Shown piece by piece: positions 17,686-26,093 of a DNA stretch of 64,000 nucleotides; within the stretch, counting starts at the first letter, position 1; the number at the start of each line of letters is the position of its first letter. A program made the translations under genes and the position numbers. The notes beneath the pieces were generated by a model, which worked only from the letters and a program-made list of their open reading frames with translations, ran no database searches and had not been told where the DNA came from. The DNA lies in the NCBI RefSeq assembly GCF_030848395.1, contig NZ_JAVDBT010000010.1, positions 82,671 to 146,670 on the forward strand, read 5' to 3'. This DNA comes from Pseudogemmobacter lacusdianii. Lineage in GTDB: Bacteria; Pseudomonadota; Alphaproteobacteria; Rhodobacterales; Rhodobacteraceae.

Positions 17686-17728
17686 TTTCTTCAAAGAAAT
17701 TTGCTAAGAGTTTTGAAAAACTCTTAGC
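17683..17728. repeat. Two abutting perfect palindromes between glpV and glpK
   Basis: AAATTTCTT-CA-AAGAAATTT (17683-17702) is followed at once by GCTAAGAGTTTT-GA-AAAACTCTTAGC (17703-17728). Both arms of each are perfect with two-base loops, and the first shares three bases with the terminator stem. Paired short palindromes like this recall intergenic repeat elements of Rhodobacteraceae; a genome count would be needed to confirm that. Confidence 0.6.
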
Positions 17729-17754
17729 ACTCAATGCCGGGACCGTTGCGCGAT

Positions 17755-19251
17755 ATGAGATATATACTGGCCATCGACCAAGGCACCACCTCGTCGCGCG
17801 CGATCATTTTCAAGGCCGATGACAAAGGCGCTTTGCAGCCCCTCGCCTCGGCTCAGGCAGAGTTTAAGCAGCATTTCCCGAATTCTGGCTGGGTCGAACA
17901 TGAGCCGGCCGACCTTTGGTCCACGACCGCCTCGACCGCGCGGGCGGCTTTGGAGAAAGCCCGGCTGCATGGCGCAGATATCGCCGCCATCGGTATCACC
18001 AACCAGCGCGAGACCACTTTGCTTTGGGACCGCGCCACCGGCCAGCCCCTGCATCGCGCCATCGTTTGGCAAGACCGCCGCAGTGCAGCGATTTGTGACA
18101 CCCTACGCGAGGCTGGCCATGAGGCGTTGATCACCTCCCGCACGGGGCTGTTGTTGGACCCCTATTTCTCGGGCACCAAGCTCAAGTGGCTTTTGGACGA
18201 AATCCCCGGCGCGCGGGAGCGTGCGGCCAAGGGCGAGCTGGCCTTCGGCACCGTCGACAGCTGGCTCATTTGGAATCTCACCGGCGGCGCGCTGCATGTG
18301 ACCGATGCCACCAATGCTGCGCGGACGATGCTTTACAACATCGCCACCCATGAATGGGACACCGAGATTTGCGCTTTGCTCGATATCCCGATGCAGCTTT
18401 TGCCCGAGCTGCGTGACTCTGCCGATGATTTTGGCCGCACAAGAGCGGATCTCTTCGGCCATGAGATCCCGATTTGCGGCGTTGCTGGGGATCAGCAGGC
18501 GGCATCCGTGGGTCAGGCCTGTTTTGAGCCTGGGATGATGAAATCCACCTATGGCACCGGCTGCTTTGCGCTTTTGAACACCGGAACGGATTTGGTGCCC
18601 TCAACCAACCGGCTATTGACCACGGTCGCCTATCGTTTGCAGGGCCAGACCACCTATGCGCTTGAAGGTTCAATCTTTATCGCCGGGGCCGTTGTGCAAT
18701 GGCTGCGCGATGGGCTGAAGCTGATCCGCGAGGCCTCGGAGACGCAAGGGCTGGCTGAGGCCGCTGATACGGCTCAGGGGATCGTGCTGGTGCCGGCCTT
18801 CACCGGGCTTGGCGCACCCTATTGGCGGCCCGATTGCCGTGGCGCGATCTATGGACTGACCCGCAACACCGGCCCTGCGGAATTTGCCCGCGCGGCTTTG
18901 GAAAGCGTCGGCTATCAGACCCGCGATCTGCTGGAGGCAATGCGTTCGGATTGGGGGGCGGCTTCCGCAGGGGTCCTTCGGGTCGATGGCGGCATGGCCA
19001 ATAGCGATTGGACGATGCAGTTCCTCTCGGACATTCTTGGTGCGCCGGTAGACCGGCCCGTGGTGACGGAAACCACCGCGCTTGGAGCCGCCTATCTGGC
19101 GGGTTTGCAAGCCGGGATTTGCCCGCCGCCCGCCGAATTTGCCAAGGGTTGGGCCTTAGACCGCCAGTTCACACCGCAGATGGATGAGGCGGAACGCGAT
19201 CGGCGTTATCTCCGCTGGAAAGGCGCTGTGCAGGCGACGATGTCGATTTGA
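17755..19251 (+). CDS. glpK: Glycerol kinase GlpK
   Basis: Phosphorylates incoming glycerol to glycerol 3-phosphate, the substrate of GlpD and the expected effector of GlpR. The FGGY-kinase N terminus [17 protein letters not shown] binds ATP phosphate; NQRETT, WQDRR and [12 protein letters not shown] are conserved glycerol kinase segments, and [18 protein letters not shown] is the C-terminal FGGY signature. I start at the ATG at 17755, giving the usual ~498 residues; an ATG at 17734 would add seven. It is the last gene of the glp block and converges on a DUF1345 gene. Confidence 0.93.
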   Translation: MRYILAIDQGTTSSRAIIFKADDKGALQPLASAQAEFKQHFPNSGWVEHEPADLWSTTASTARAALEKARLHGADIAAIGITNQRETTLLWDRATGQPLHRAIVWQDRRSAAICDTLREAGHEALITSRTGLLLDPYFSGTKLKWLLDEIPGARERAAKGELAFGTVDSWLIWNLTGGALHVTDATNAARTMLYNIATHEWDTEICALLDIPMQLLPELRDSADDFGRTRADLFGHEIPICGVAGDQQAASVGQACFEPGMMKSTYGTGCFALLNTGTDLVPSTNRLLTTVAYRLQGQTTYALEGSIFIAGAVVQWLRDGLKLIREASETQGLAEAADTAQGIVLVPAFTGLGAPYWRPDCRGAIYGLTRNTGPAEFARAALESVGYQTRDLLEAMRSDWGAASAGVLRVDGGMANSDWTMQFLSDILGAPVDRPVVTETTALGAAYLAGLQAGICPPPAEFAKGWALDRQFTPQMDEAERDRRYLRWKGAVQATMSI

Positions 19252-19283
19252 GCGGTCACCTTAGGTTAAAGTGTCACCTTAAC

Positions 19284-19907
19284 TTAAGATGCCAACACAT
19301 TGACTGAAAAAGCTAAAACGCCAAGATTGAAGAAGAAGGCGAAGAGCCCCTGCATCAAGACCGCAAGGCGAATGCGCGTAGACGCCGTATCAAGATCGGC
19401 GGTTTGGCAGGTCATTCCGATGTTGAAGGCGAAATAAGCGAAATCCGCAAAGACCGGCTCGTCGCCTTCAGGAAAGGTGATGCCCCCCGCATCCTTCTCC
19501 TTGATCCGGTCATAGTAAAGATGGCCGTAATGAAAGGTGAAAAGGAGGTTGGCGAAAAGCCAAGCCAGCACCAGACTGCCCGCGATCAAAGCCGTCCCCC
19601 AGCCCGAAGCCTCGGCCACCAGCCGCCCCAAAGCCACTAAGATCACCACCAGCACCGCCACCGAGATCAAGAGCAGCAACAACCTGCCGCCGTCATCTCT
19701 GGCCGAGCGCGCGCGGGCGGCGATTGCAGCATCGCTGCGCCAAAGCGGAAAGGTCGAGGCGACGAAAACCAAAGCCCCGGCGTCAAAGCCTAAGATCAGC
19801 GCCAAGCTGGGCGGCAGCAGCGCCAGCAAGCCTAAGGATGTGCCTGCAAAGACCGTGAGAAAGGCCCAGAACCTGGGATGTTGCAGGCGGGTGAACGCAG
19901 CACGCAT
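19284..19907 (-). CDS. DUF1345 membrane protein
   Basis: A 207-residue predicted inner-membrane protein of the DUF1345 family (function unknown). Five to six hydrophobic segments can be seen, including FWAFLTVFAGTSLGLLALLPPSLALILGF and LLLLLISVAVLVVILVALG. FTFHYGHLYYDR and FADFAYFAFNIGMTCQTAD are the conserved family stretches. It stands alone; its stop lies in a 15-base near-direct repeat shared with the glpK end (19255-19269 and 19273-19287). Confidence 0.78.
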   Translation of the reverse strand: MRAAFTRLQHPRFWAFLTVFAGTSLGLLALLPPSLALILGFDAGALVFVASTFPLWRSDAAIAARARSARDDGGRLLLLLISVAVLVVILVALGRLVAEASGWGTALIAGSLVLAWLFANLLFTFHYGHLYYDRIKEKDAGGITFPEGDEPVFADFAYFAFNIGMTCQTADLDTASTRIRLAVLMQGLFAFFFNLGVLAFSVNVLAS

Positions 19908-20048
19908 GGTACCTCGGGCGGCACGGGGCGGCCGATCTACCAGGCGAGAATGCCCTGCCTTGGCCCACGGCGCAATCGCCGAAAACCTTCACTGACTTGC
20001 GGTCACATTCCCCATCGGTGAACATGGGCGATCCTGAAGGAGCGCCCA

Positions 20049-20396
20049 ATGACCACCTTGAAGCTGCGAATTTTGTTTGATGAGGCCATGCTGGGGCCAG
20101 GCAAGGCGCAGCTCTTGGAGGGCATCCGCGACACCGGCTCGATCGCGGCAGCTGGGCGGGTGATGGGGATGAGCTACAAGCGCGCTTGGTCTTTGGTGGA
20201 AGAGATGAATGCGGCTTGGGCCCTGCCTTTGGTCATCAGCGCGCGCGGCGGTCCGGGCGGTGGCGGGGCGCAGTTGACCGACGCCGGCGCCGAGGTTTTG
20301 CGGCTTTACCGCGAAGTGATGGCGCGCGCCGAGGCAGCGATTGCCGAGCCGGTGGCGGCTTTGGAGCAGATGCTAAAGCCCCGTGCGGAGGGCTGA
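20049..20396 (+). CDS. ModE-type winged-helix regulator (DNA-binding domain only)
   Basis: A 115-residue protein equal to the N-terminal domain of ModE, the molybdate-responsive regulator. The helix-turn-helix reads QLLEGIRDTGSIAAAGRVMGMSYKRAWSLV, followed by the wing with GGPGGGGAQLTDAG. The molybdate-binding MOP domains of full ModE (about 260 residues) are missing, so how it would sense molybdate is unclear. It lies directly upstream of modABC on the same strand with a GAAGGAG ribosome site; two dyads in the gap are its likely targets. Confidence 0.85.
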   Translation: MTTLKLRILFDEAMLGPGKAQLLEGIRDTGSIAAAGRVMGMSYKRAWSLVEEMNAAWALPLVISARGGPGGGGAQLTDAGAEVLRLYREVMARAEAAIAEPVAALEQMLKPRAEG

Positions 20397-20413
20397 GGGA
20401 CGGTTTGGCCGTC

Positions 20414-20437
20414 CGATATGTCCACAAGAAAATATCG
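20414..20437. promoter_or_regulatory. Candidate Mo-box 1 upstream of modA
   Basis: CGATAT (20414-20419) and ATATCG (20432-20437) form a dyad over a 12-base spacer. It aligns base for base at the arms with the second dyad 47 bases downstream. The likely binder is the ModE-like protein encoded just upstream; binding is inferred. Confidence 0.5.
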
Positions 20438-20460
20438 CTTGCCTAAACGGGATCGCCCAG

Positions 20461-20484
20461 TGATATGTTCCACGAGACATATCG
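20461..20484. promoter_or_regulatory. Candidate Mo-box 2 overlapping the modA leader
   Basis: GATATGT (20462-20468) and ACATATC (20477-20483) form a perfect 7-base dyad with an 8-base spacer, ending just before the GAGGAGG ribosome site of modA. A protein bound here would block transcription or translation initiation. Confidence 0.55.
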
Positions 20485-20494
20485 AGGAGGCCCT

Positions 20495-21247
20495 ATGTCC
20501 CGTTCCATTCTTATCACCGCGCTGGCCCTTGGGCTGGCGGCCCCTGCTGCTGCCGAGGAGGTGGTGGTCTTTGCCGCGGCCTCGATGAAGACCGCGCTCG
20601 ACCAAGTGGCGAGCGACTTCCAAGAGCAGACCGGCCATCAGGTCGTAATCAGCTATGCTGGCTCCAACGCTTTGGCCAAGCAGATCATCGAAGGCGCGCC
20701 GGCGGATATTTTCGTCTCGGCGGCGGTGAACTGGATGGATGAGGTGGAAAAGGCCGGGCTGGTGGCCGAGGACAGCCGTAAGGATATGTTTTCCAACACT
20801 TTGGTGCTGGTCGCCCATGGCGATGCAGCCCCGGTTGAAATTGGACCGGATTTTGACCTGAAGGGGCTTTTGGCGGGCGGTAAGCTCTCGATGGCTTTGG
20901 TCGATGCCGTCCCTGCGGGCCAATATGGCAAAGCCTCGCTGGAAAGTCTTGGGGTTTGGGCGGCGGTTGAGCCTTCGGTGGCGCAGGCCGATAATGTGCG
21001 CGCCGCTTTGGCTTTGGTGGCCACCGGCGAGGCGCCTTACGGCATCGTTTATGCCACGGATGCGGTGGCGGAACCGGGTGTGAAAGTGGTGGGCACCTTC
21101 CCCGCCGAAAGTCACAAGCCGATCATCTATCCGGGCGCTTTGCTGACCGGCGCGCAGGATGCGGCGGATAAAGCGTTTTATGAGGCGATCACCTCGGACG
21201 CAGGCGATGCGATTTTCGCAAGCCAAGGCTTTGTGATCCTGAATTAA
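20495..21247 (+). CDS. modA: Molybdate-binding protein ModA
   Basis: Periplasmic molybdate/tungstate-binding protein, 250 residues. Signal peptide SRSILITALALGLAAPAAA, then VVVFAAASMKTALDQVASDFQEQTG, the usual ModA opening with the oxyanion-binding Ser-Met. YAGSNALAKQI, GAPADIFVSAAVNWMD and GEAPYGIVYATDA are further ModA signatures. The ATG at 20495 follows GAGGAGG closely; an earlier start would place the operator inside the gene. First gene of modABC. Confidence 0.93.
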   Translation: MSRSILITALALGLAAPAAAEEVVVFAAASMKTALDQVASDFQEQTGHQVVISYAGSNALAKQIIEGAPADIFVSAAVNWMDEVEKAGLVAEDSRKDMFSNTLVLVAHGDAAPVEIGPDFDLKGLLAGGKLSMALVDAVPAGQYGKASLESLGVWAAVEPSVAQADNVRAALALVATGEAPYGIVYATDAVAEPGVKVVGTFPAESHKPIIYPGALLTGAQDAADKAFYEAITSDAGDAIFASQGFVILN

Positions 21248-21265
21248 CCCTTTAACCATAGCCCT

Positions 21266-21964
21266 ATGACGGATTGGCTTTCACCTGAGGAATGGCGCGC
21301 GGTGACCTTGTCGCTGCGCGTCTCGGCCGTGGCGACAGTGGTCAGCCTACCTTTGGGCATTGCGGTGGCTTTGGCCTTGGCGCGGGGGCGGTTTCCGGGG
21401 CGGCAGCTTTTGAATGGACTGGTGCATCTGCCGCTGATCTTGCCGCCGGTGGTGACGGGCTATCTTCTCCTTCTGACCTTTGGTCGCAAGGGCTGGGTCG
21501 GGCAATGGCTGGACCAGTGGTTCGGGCTGGTCTTTGCCTTTCGCTGGACCGGGGCGGCGCTGGCGGCGGCGATCATGGCCTTTCCGCTGATGGTGCGCGC
21601 GATCCGGCTGGCGATTGAGGCGGTGGACCCAAAACTGGAACAGGCGGCTGCCACTTTGGGCGCGGGCCGCTTCATGGTGTTCCTGACCGTGACCCTGCCC
21701 CTGATCCTACCCGGTATTTTGGCGGGCACTATTCTGGCCTTTGCCAAGGCGATGGGCGAATTTGGCGCCACGATCACCTTTGTTTCGAACATTCCGGGCC
21801 AGACCCAGACGCTGCCTTCGGCGATTTACGCCTATATGCAGGTGCCGGGCGGCGATGCGCAGGCGGCGCGGCTGGTCTTGGTGGCGATCGTGATCGCGAT
21901 GGCGGCGCTGCTGCTCTCTGAATGGATCAGCCGGGCGGTGGCGCGCAGGATTGCGGGCACATGA
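21266..21964 (+). CDS. modB: Molybdate ABC permease ModB
   Basis: A 232-residue inner-membrane permease. Five hydrophobic segments are visible (VSAVATVVSLPLGIAVALALA first). The EAA loop reads DPKLEQAAATLGAGRFMVFLTVTLPLILPG and the typical AKAMGEFGATITFVSNIPGQTQTL follows, which identifies ModB. It starts 18 bases after modA and overlaps modC by four bases (ATGA). Confidence 0.94.
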   Translation: MTDWLSPEEWRAVTLSLRVSAVATVVSLPLGIAVALALARGRFPGRQLLNGLVHLPLILPPVVTGYLLLLTFGRKGWVGQWLDQWFGLVFAFRWTGAALAAAIMAFPLMVRAIRLAIEAVDPKLEQAAATLGAGRFMVFLTVTLPLILPGILAGTILAFAKAMGEFGATITFVSNIPGQTQTLPSAIYAYMQVPGGDAQAARLVLVAIVIAMAALLLSEWISRAVARRIAGT

Positions 21965-23055
21965 CGCTGAGCTTGGATCTTTCGCACCGTTTTCAGGGCT
22001 TTACGCTGGAGGCGGCGTTTACTGCGCCCCCCGGGGTGACGGCGCTCTTTGGCCGCTCAGGCTCCGGGAAAACCACCTTGGTCAATGCGGTGGCGGGGCT
22101 GTTGCGGCCGGATCGTTTGCGGCTGTCGGTGGCGGGTGAGGTTTTGGCCGATACTACGGCGGGCATTTGGCAGCCTGCCCATCGCCGCCGCATCGGCTAT
22201 GTCTTTCAAGATGCACGGCTTTTCCCGCATCTGACCGTGCGACAGAACCTGCTTTATGGCCGCTGGTTCGCGCCGAAATCGCCCGAAGCGGCGCAGGATT
22301 TCGACCGGATCGTCGCGCTTCTGGGCATTGGCGGGCTTTTGCAGCGCCGCCCCGGCGCGCTGTCGGGGGGCGAGCGGCAGCGGGTGGCCTTGGGCCGTGC
22401 GATCCTATCGCAGCCACGGATTTTGCTGATGGATGAACCGCTTGCTGCCTTGGATGAGGCGCGCAAGGCCGAGATCCTGCCCTATCTGGAGCAGCTCCGC
22501 GATGAGCTGGGCTTGCCGATCCTTTATGTCAGCCATTCGATGGCCGAGGTGGCGCGGCTGGCGACCACCGTGGTGCTTTTGGAAGCGGGCCGCGTCACGG
22601 CGGCGGGCCCGGTGGCCGTAATGTTGGCCCAGCCCGAACATGCGCAAAGCCTTGGCCTGCGCGAAGCGGGCGCCGTGCTGCAAGGCCAGATCGCGGCGCA
22701 AGAAGAGGACGGGTTGACCCGGATCAGCACCGAGGCCGGGCCTTTGTGGCTGCCAAGGGTTGCCGGCGAGCCGGGGCGCCCGCTTAGGCTGCGGATCCTC
22801 GCGCAAGATGTGATGCTGGCTTTGCAAGCGCCGCAGGGCCTTTCGGCACTGAACCACTTTGAATCGGTGGTCGAGGCGGTGCATCTTGGCGATGGCCCCG
22901 GTGCCATGGTGCGGCTGCGCGCGGGCGATGCGGCAGTGCTGGCGCGGATCACCGCGCGTTCGGCCAAGGCGATGGGCTTGCGGCCGGGGCTAAGGCTTCA
23001 TGCGGTGCTAAAGGCGGTCTCGGTCGCGCAGGAAAACATCGGGCGCGGTGCTTAA
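21961..23055 (+). CDS. modC: Molybdate ABC ATP-binding protein ModC
   Basis: A 364-residue ATPase: Walker A GRSGSGKTT, signature LSGGERQRVALGRA, Walker B ILLMDEPLAALD and H-loop LYVSHSMAEVARLA. The C-terminal MOP/TOBE domain (about 290-360) with ITARSAKAMGLRPGLRLHAVLKAVSV may bind molybdate. The ATG at 21961 overlaps the modB stop; a reading starting 13 codons earlier is less likely. Its stop TAA overlaps, tail to tail, the stop of the opposing receiver gene. Confidence 0.93.
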   Translation: MTLSLDLSHRFQGFTLEAAFTAPPGVTALFGRSGSGKTTLVNAVAGLLRPDRLRLSVAGEVLADTTAGIWQPAHRRRIGYVFQDARLFPHLTVRQNLLYGRWFAPKSPEAAQDFDRIVALLGIGGLLQRRPGALSGGERQRVALGRAILSQPRILLMDEPLAALDEARKAEILPYLEQLRDELGLPILYVSHSMAEVARLATTVVLLEAGRVTAAGPVAVMLAQPEHAQSLGLREAGAVLQGQIAAQEEDGLTRISTEAGPLWLPRVAGEPGRPLRLRILAQDVMLALQAPQGLSALNHFESVVEAVHLGDGPGAMVRLRAGDAAVLARITARSAKAMGLRPGLRLHAVLKAVSVAQENIGRGA

Positions 23056-23441
23056 GGGCCTGCCAGCAAGCGGCTGATCTCTAAGCGCAAATCTTGCAAG
23101 GCGAAGGGTTTGGCGATGAAGCCATCGGCCCCATTGACCTGCCCGCGCCGCCGCTGCGCCAGCGATCCGCTGGCCGTCATCATCAGCACTTTCACCGCCT
23201 GCATCTCAGGCTCTTGGCGCAGTTGCGCGCAGATCTCATAGCCCGAAAGCCCGGGCAGCATCACATCCAACAGCACCAGATCGGGCCGCATCTCGCGGAT
23301 CTTGGCCAAAGCGCCGCGCCCATCAGCGATCCGCTCATGCGCATAGCCTTCACGCGTAAGGAGAAAGTCCAAGGCAAGCGCAATATGGTCCTCATCCTCG
23401 ACCACCAGCACGCGGGCGGGACGGTGCGAAACCTTAGCCAT
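23052..23441 (-). CDS. Stand-alone receiver-domain response regulator
   Basis: A 129-residue single receiver with all key residues: acidic E15-D16 (VLVVEDEDHI), phospho-acceptor D59 (LVLLDVMLPG), switch threonine in LMMTASG and lysine in FIAKPF. There is no output domain. It is convergent with modC, sharing the four bases TTAA at 23052-23055 as the two stop codons. No kinase is adjacent; the nearest is the Cache kinase at 29.3 kb, so the partner is open. Confidence 0.82.
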   Translation of the reverse strand: MAKVSHRPARVLVVEDEDHIALALDFLLTREGYAHERIADGRGALAKIREMRPDLVLLDVMLPGLSGYEICAQLRQEPEMQAVKVLMMTASGSLAQRRRGQVNGADGFIAKPFALQDLRLEISRLLAGP

Positions 23442-23544
23442 GCGGCACCTTTGCTGGCCAGAAATGCAAGGGATCGGCGCAGAATTCTAGACCTGAGGCA
23501 GGCAATCGCTTAACCATCAACAGACCTTAATTTCAGGAACAGAT

Positions 23545-23829
23545 ATGACATTGCCGCAGCTTATTTTGGCCCAGTTGCAAGATCCGTTCCGGATCGTGCT
23601 GATCGTCGCGCTTGTCTTCACCATGCTGCGCACGCAAAGCCAGACCGGCACTTGGCTGCCTTTGGCGGCGGGGGTGGTCTTCGTCGCGGGGATCATTCCA
23701 TCGACCTTCGGCAGCACCCTGCCCGAGCCGTTCTGGCTGCAATTTGGCACCGGCCTTGTGGCGAATGGGATTATTCTGGCGGTCGTTCTGGGTCTTTACG
23801 CGCTTTATCAGCGGATCAGCCAGCGCTAG
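23545..23829 (+). CDS. Small three-helix membrane protein, unknown
   Basis: I do not recognise the family. The 94-residue protein has three hydrophobic stretches (about 14-30 FRIVLIVALVFTMLR, 36-54 WLPLAAGVVFVAGIIPST and 66-88 FGTGLVANGIILAVVLGLYALY) and a basic C-terminal tail. A weak AGGAAC ribosome site precedes the ATG. It is convergent with the MFS gene, 57 bases away. Small size and composition fit an inner-membrane accessory protein, but no partner is evident. Confidence 0.6.
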   Translation: MTLPQLILAQLQDPFRIVLIVALVFTMLRTQSQTGTWLPLAAGVVFVAGIIPSTFGSTLPEPFWLQFGTGLVANGIILAVVLGLYALYQRISQR

Positions 23830-23886
23830 AATGAAGATAGTCCGTGCCGGGAGCACCCCCCCGGCACGGGGTGACAGGTACCGAGA

Positions 23887-25662
23887 TCAATCGGCGAAGA
23901 TGTCTTTCTTATGGGTGTTGTTCGGCACGAAGATCGCGCCAATCACCAGCGTCATCACCGCAATGACGATCGCATACCAAAGGCCAGCGTAGATATTGCC
24001 AGACTGGGCCGAGATCGCGAAGGCGGTTGCCGGAAGCAGACCCCCGAACCAGCCGTTGCCGATGTGATAGGGCAGCGACAGGCCGGAATAGCGGATCCGG
24101 GTCGGGTAAAGCTCGACCAACATCGCCGCGATCGGGCCGTAAACCATCGTCACCAGAATGATAAGATAGGTCAGCGTCAGCACGATGGTCAGCTTTTGGC
24201 CGCTGAAGATGTCGAAGAAGTGGCTCGCCTTGGCGACGGTGGTGTTATCCGCCGCATTGATCGGGTAGCCCGCTGCGGTCAAAGCCGCGTTCAGTTCCCC
24301 ATCAAAGCGCTTCTTCTCATCGGCCGCGTTTTCAGCCGAGCCCGAGTAGCCTGCGATCAGCGTCTCGCCCACTTTGACCGAAGCCACCGAGCCTGCCGGC
24401 GCCTCAACCGTGTCCGAGTTGGCCGAACGGGCGGTCAAACCGGCTTTGATGATGTCGCAAGAGTTGGTGAATTTGGCAGTGCCGACCGGGTTGAACTGGA
24501 ACGAGCAGTCCGCCGGATCTGCGCTCACCACGATCGGGGTCTGATGCGCGTTGTAGAGCATCGGGTTGGCGGTGCTGGTCAGGAAGCCGAAGACCGGGAA
24601 ATAGGTGATCGCGGCCAAGAGGCAACCGCCAAGGATGATCGGCTTACGGCCGATGCGGTCCGAGAGGCGACCGAAGAAGATGAAGCCATAGGTGCCAAGG
24701 ATCAGCGACCAAGCCACGAAGACGTTGGCCGAGAAGCTGTCGACCTTCACCACGTTCTGCACGAAGAACAAAGCGTAGAACTGGCCCGAGTACCAAACCA
24801 CGGCTTGGCCAGCGGTCAGACCGAAAAGCGCGATCAGAGCGATCTTGCCATTGCGCCAGTTGCCGAAGGCCTCACGCATCGGGGCTTTCGAGGCCGAACC
24901 CTCTTCCTTCATCTTTTTGAAGGCCGGGCTCTCATTCATCTGCATCCGAATGTAGAGCGAGACGATCAGCAGCACGATCGAGCCAAGGAAGGGAATGCGC
25001 CAGCCCCAAGCGTTGAAGGCCTTTTGCATCGCCGGAGCGCCGTCCGCGCCGATCACCGCAACCCCTGCGGCGTCAAGCACCGGCTGGTCGGGGTAATTGC
25101 CGTTCACATAGCCCTGCACCATCAAGATCACGACCAGCGAGAGCAAAAGGCCCAAGGTTGCCGTGGTCTGGATGAAAGCGGTGAAATAGCCGCGCTGGTT
25201 TTGCGGCGCGTGTTCGGCCACATAGACCGCCGCCCCGCCATATTCGCCGCCCAAGGCAAGGCCTTGCAACATGCGCAAAGCGATCAAGATGATCGGTGCC
25301 GCAATGCCCCATGAGTAGTAGTTGGGCAAAAGACCAACGATGAAGGTCGAGACGCCCATGATGACGATGGTCATCAAGAAGGTGTATTTCCGACCGATCA
25401 GGTCACCGAGCGAGCCGAAGACCAGCGCGCCGAAGGGGCGCACGATGAAGCCTGCCGCAAAGGCCAAAAGCGCAAAGACGTTGCGCGTGGCTTCTGGGAA
25501 GGGCGTGAAGAATTGCGCACCAATGATGGCGGCCAACGAGCCGTAAAGGTAGAAATCATACCATTCAAAGATCGTGCCCGCCGAAGAAGCAAGGATAACC
25601 TTCTTCTCCTCGCGGGTCATGGGACGCGAGCGCTCGCGCACGTCCGGCGTTGCATATGCCAT
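23887..25662 (-). CDS. MFS transporter of the metabolite:H+ symporter type with a large extracytoplasmic insertion
   Basis: A 591-residue secondary carrier, probably importing a small carboxylate or similar metabolite with protons. The start MTREEKKVILASSAGTIFEW and YDFYLYGSLAAII, and RPFGALVFGSLGDLIGRKYTF, are hallmarks of the MHS (KgtP/ProP/ShiA-like) family. The family is usually ~430 residues; here about 130 extra residues, rich in A, S, D and N and with two cysteines (DCSF, SCDI), lie between late helices after residue ~390. The ATG at 25662 follows GGAGGAAACG. It is downstream of acs on the same strand, after a structured 511-base gap. Confidence 0.85.
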   Translation of the reverse strand: MAYATPDVRERSRPMTREEKKVILASSAGTIFEWYDFYLYGSLAAIIGAQFFTPFPEATRNVFALLAFAAGFIVRPFGALVFGSLGDLIGRKYTFLMTIVIMGVSTFIVGLLPNYYSWGIAAPIILIALRMLQGLALGGEYGGAAVYVAEHAPQNQRGYFTAFIQTTATLGLLLSLVVILMVQGYVNGNYPDQPVLDAAGVAVIGADGAPAMQKAFNAWGWRIPFLGSIVLLIVSLYIRMQMNESPAFKKMKEEGSASKAPMREAFGNWRNGKIALIALFGLTAGQAVVWYSGQFYALFFVQNVVKVDSFSANVFVAWSLILGTYGFIFFGRLSDRIGRKPIILGGCLLAAITYFPVFGFLTSTANPMLYNAHQTPIVVSADPADCSFQFNPVGTAKFTNSCDIIKAGLTARSANSDTVEAPAGSVASVKVGETLIAGYSGSAENAADEKKRFDGELNAALTAAGYPINAADNTTVAKASHFFDIFSGQKLTIVLTLTYLIILVTMVYGPIAAMLVELYPTRIRYSGLSLPYHIGNGWFGGLLPATAFAISAQSGNIYAGLWYAIVIAVMTLVIGAIFVPNNTHKKDIFAD

Positions 25663-25756
25663 CGTTTCCTCCTTTATCGCGGCCCGCGTTGATCGGCGGT
25701 GCCTTTCCTTCGTTCCCAGCCCCTTCTCTCGATCCGAGAGACAAGACCCCTCCATG

Positions 25757-25776
25757 CGGTGCAGCGCGCTGCACCG
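25757..25776. promoter_or_regulatory. Perfect 20-base palindrome upstream of the MFS gene
   Basis: CGGTGCAGCG followed directly by CGCTGCACCG is a perfect 20-base palindrome about 95 bases before the MFS start. It shares the half-site CGGTGCA/TGCACCG with a second dyad about 100 bases further upstream. Likely an operator; the binder is unknown, the neighbouring FixJ-type regulator being one candidate. Confidence 0.5.
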
Positions 25777-25858
25777 GTTCTTGCCGATACCGGCCCCCAA
25801 GGGGCCGTTATGTCGATATGGCTCTGCCCGGCTTTCAGGCGGACAAGTCCTCAGAACC

Positions 25859-25877
25859 CGGTGCAGAACATGCACCG
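25859..25877. promoter_or_regulatory. Second CGGTGCA dyad upstream of the MFS gene
   Basis: CGGTGCA (25859-25865) and TGCACCG (25871-25877) with a five-base spacer. The arms are identical to those of the 20-base palindrome at 25757-25776; centres lie about 101 bases apart. Confidence 0.45.
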
Positions 25878-26070
25878 ACTATCCGGGTCACCCGCCTGCG
25901 GCGCGCGTCCCGTCTGTCACTGTCTTATGGTCTCTGTCACCCAAGGCTCCTCCTGCCCGGATGCAGTGTTCTTAAGCCGCCAATCGCTTTATGTTGGCGG
26001 TCTTTGCAGCGGGGCGGCTTACCGCCCGGCCACGGTTTATCTTTGCAACCCCTGATCTTGCGGGGCCTTC

Positions 26071-26093
26071 GCACGCGTCGTGAAGACGCGTGC
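26071..26093 (-). terminator. Hairpin downstream of acs
   Basis: GCACGCGTC (26071-26079) pairs perfectly with GACGCGTGC (26085-26093), a nine-base-pair stem with a five-base loop, about 80 bases past the acs stop. No U-tract follows on the minus strand, so it may be a factor-dependent terminator or an mRNA end. Confidence 0.4.

Noticed and set aside
16042..17694. A 550-codon open frame antisense to glpV
   Set aside because: Shadow of a strongly supported gene; composition is typical of reversed GC-rich coding sequence.
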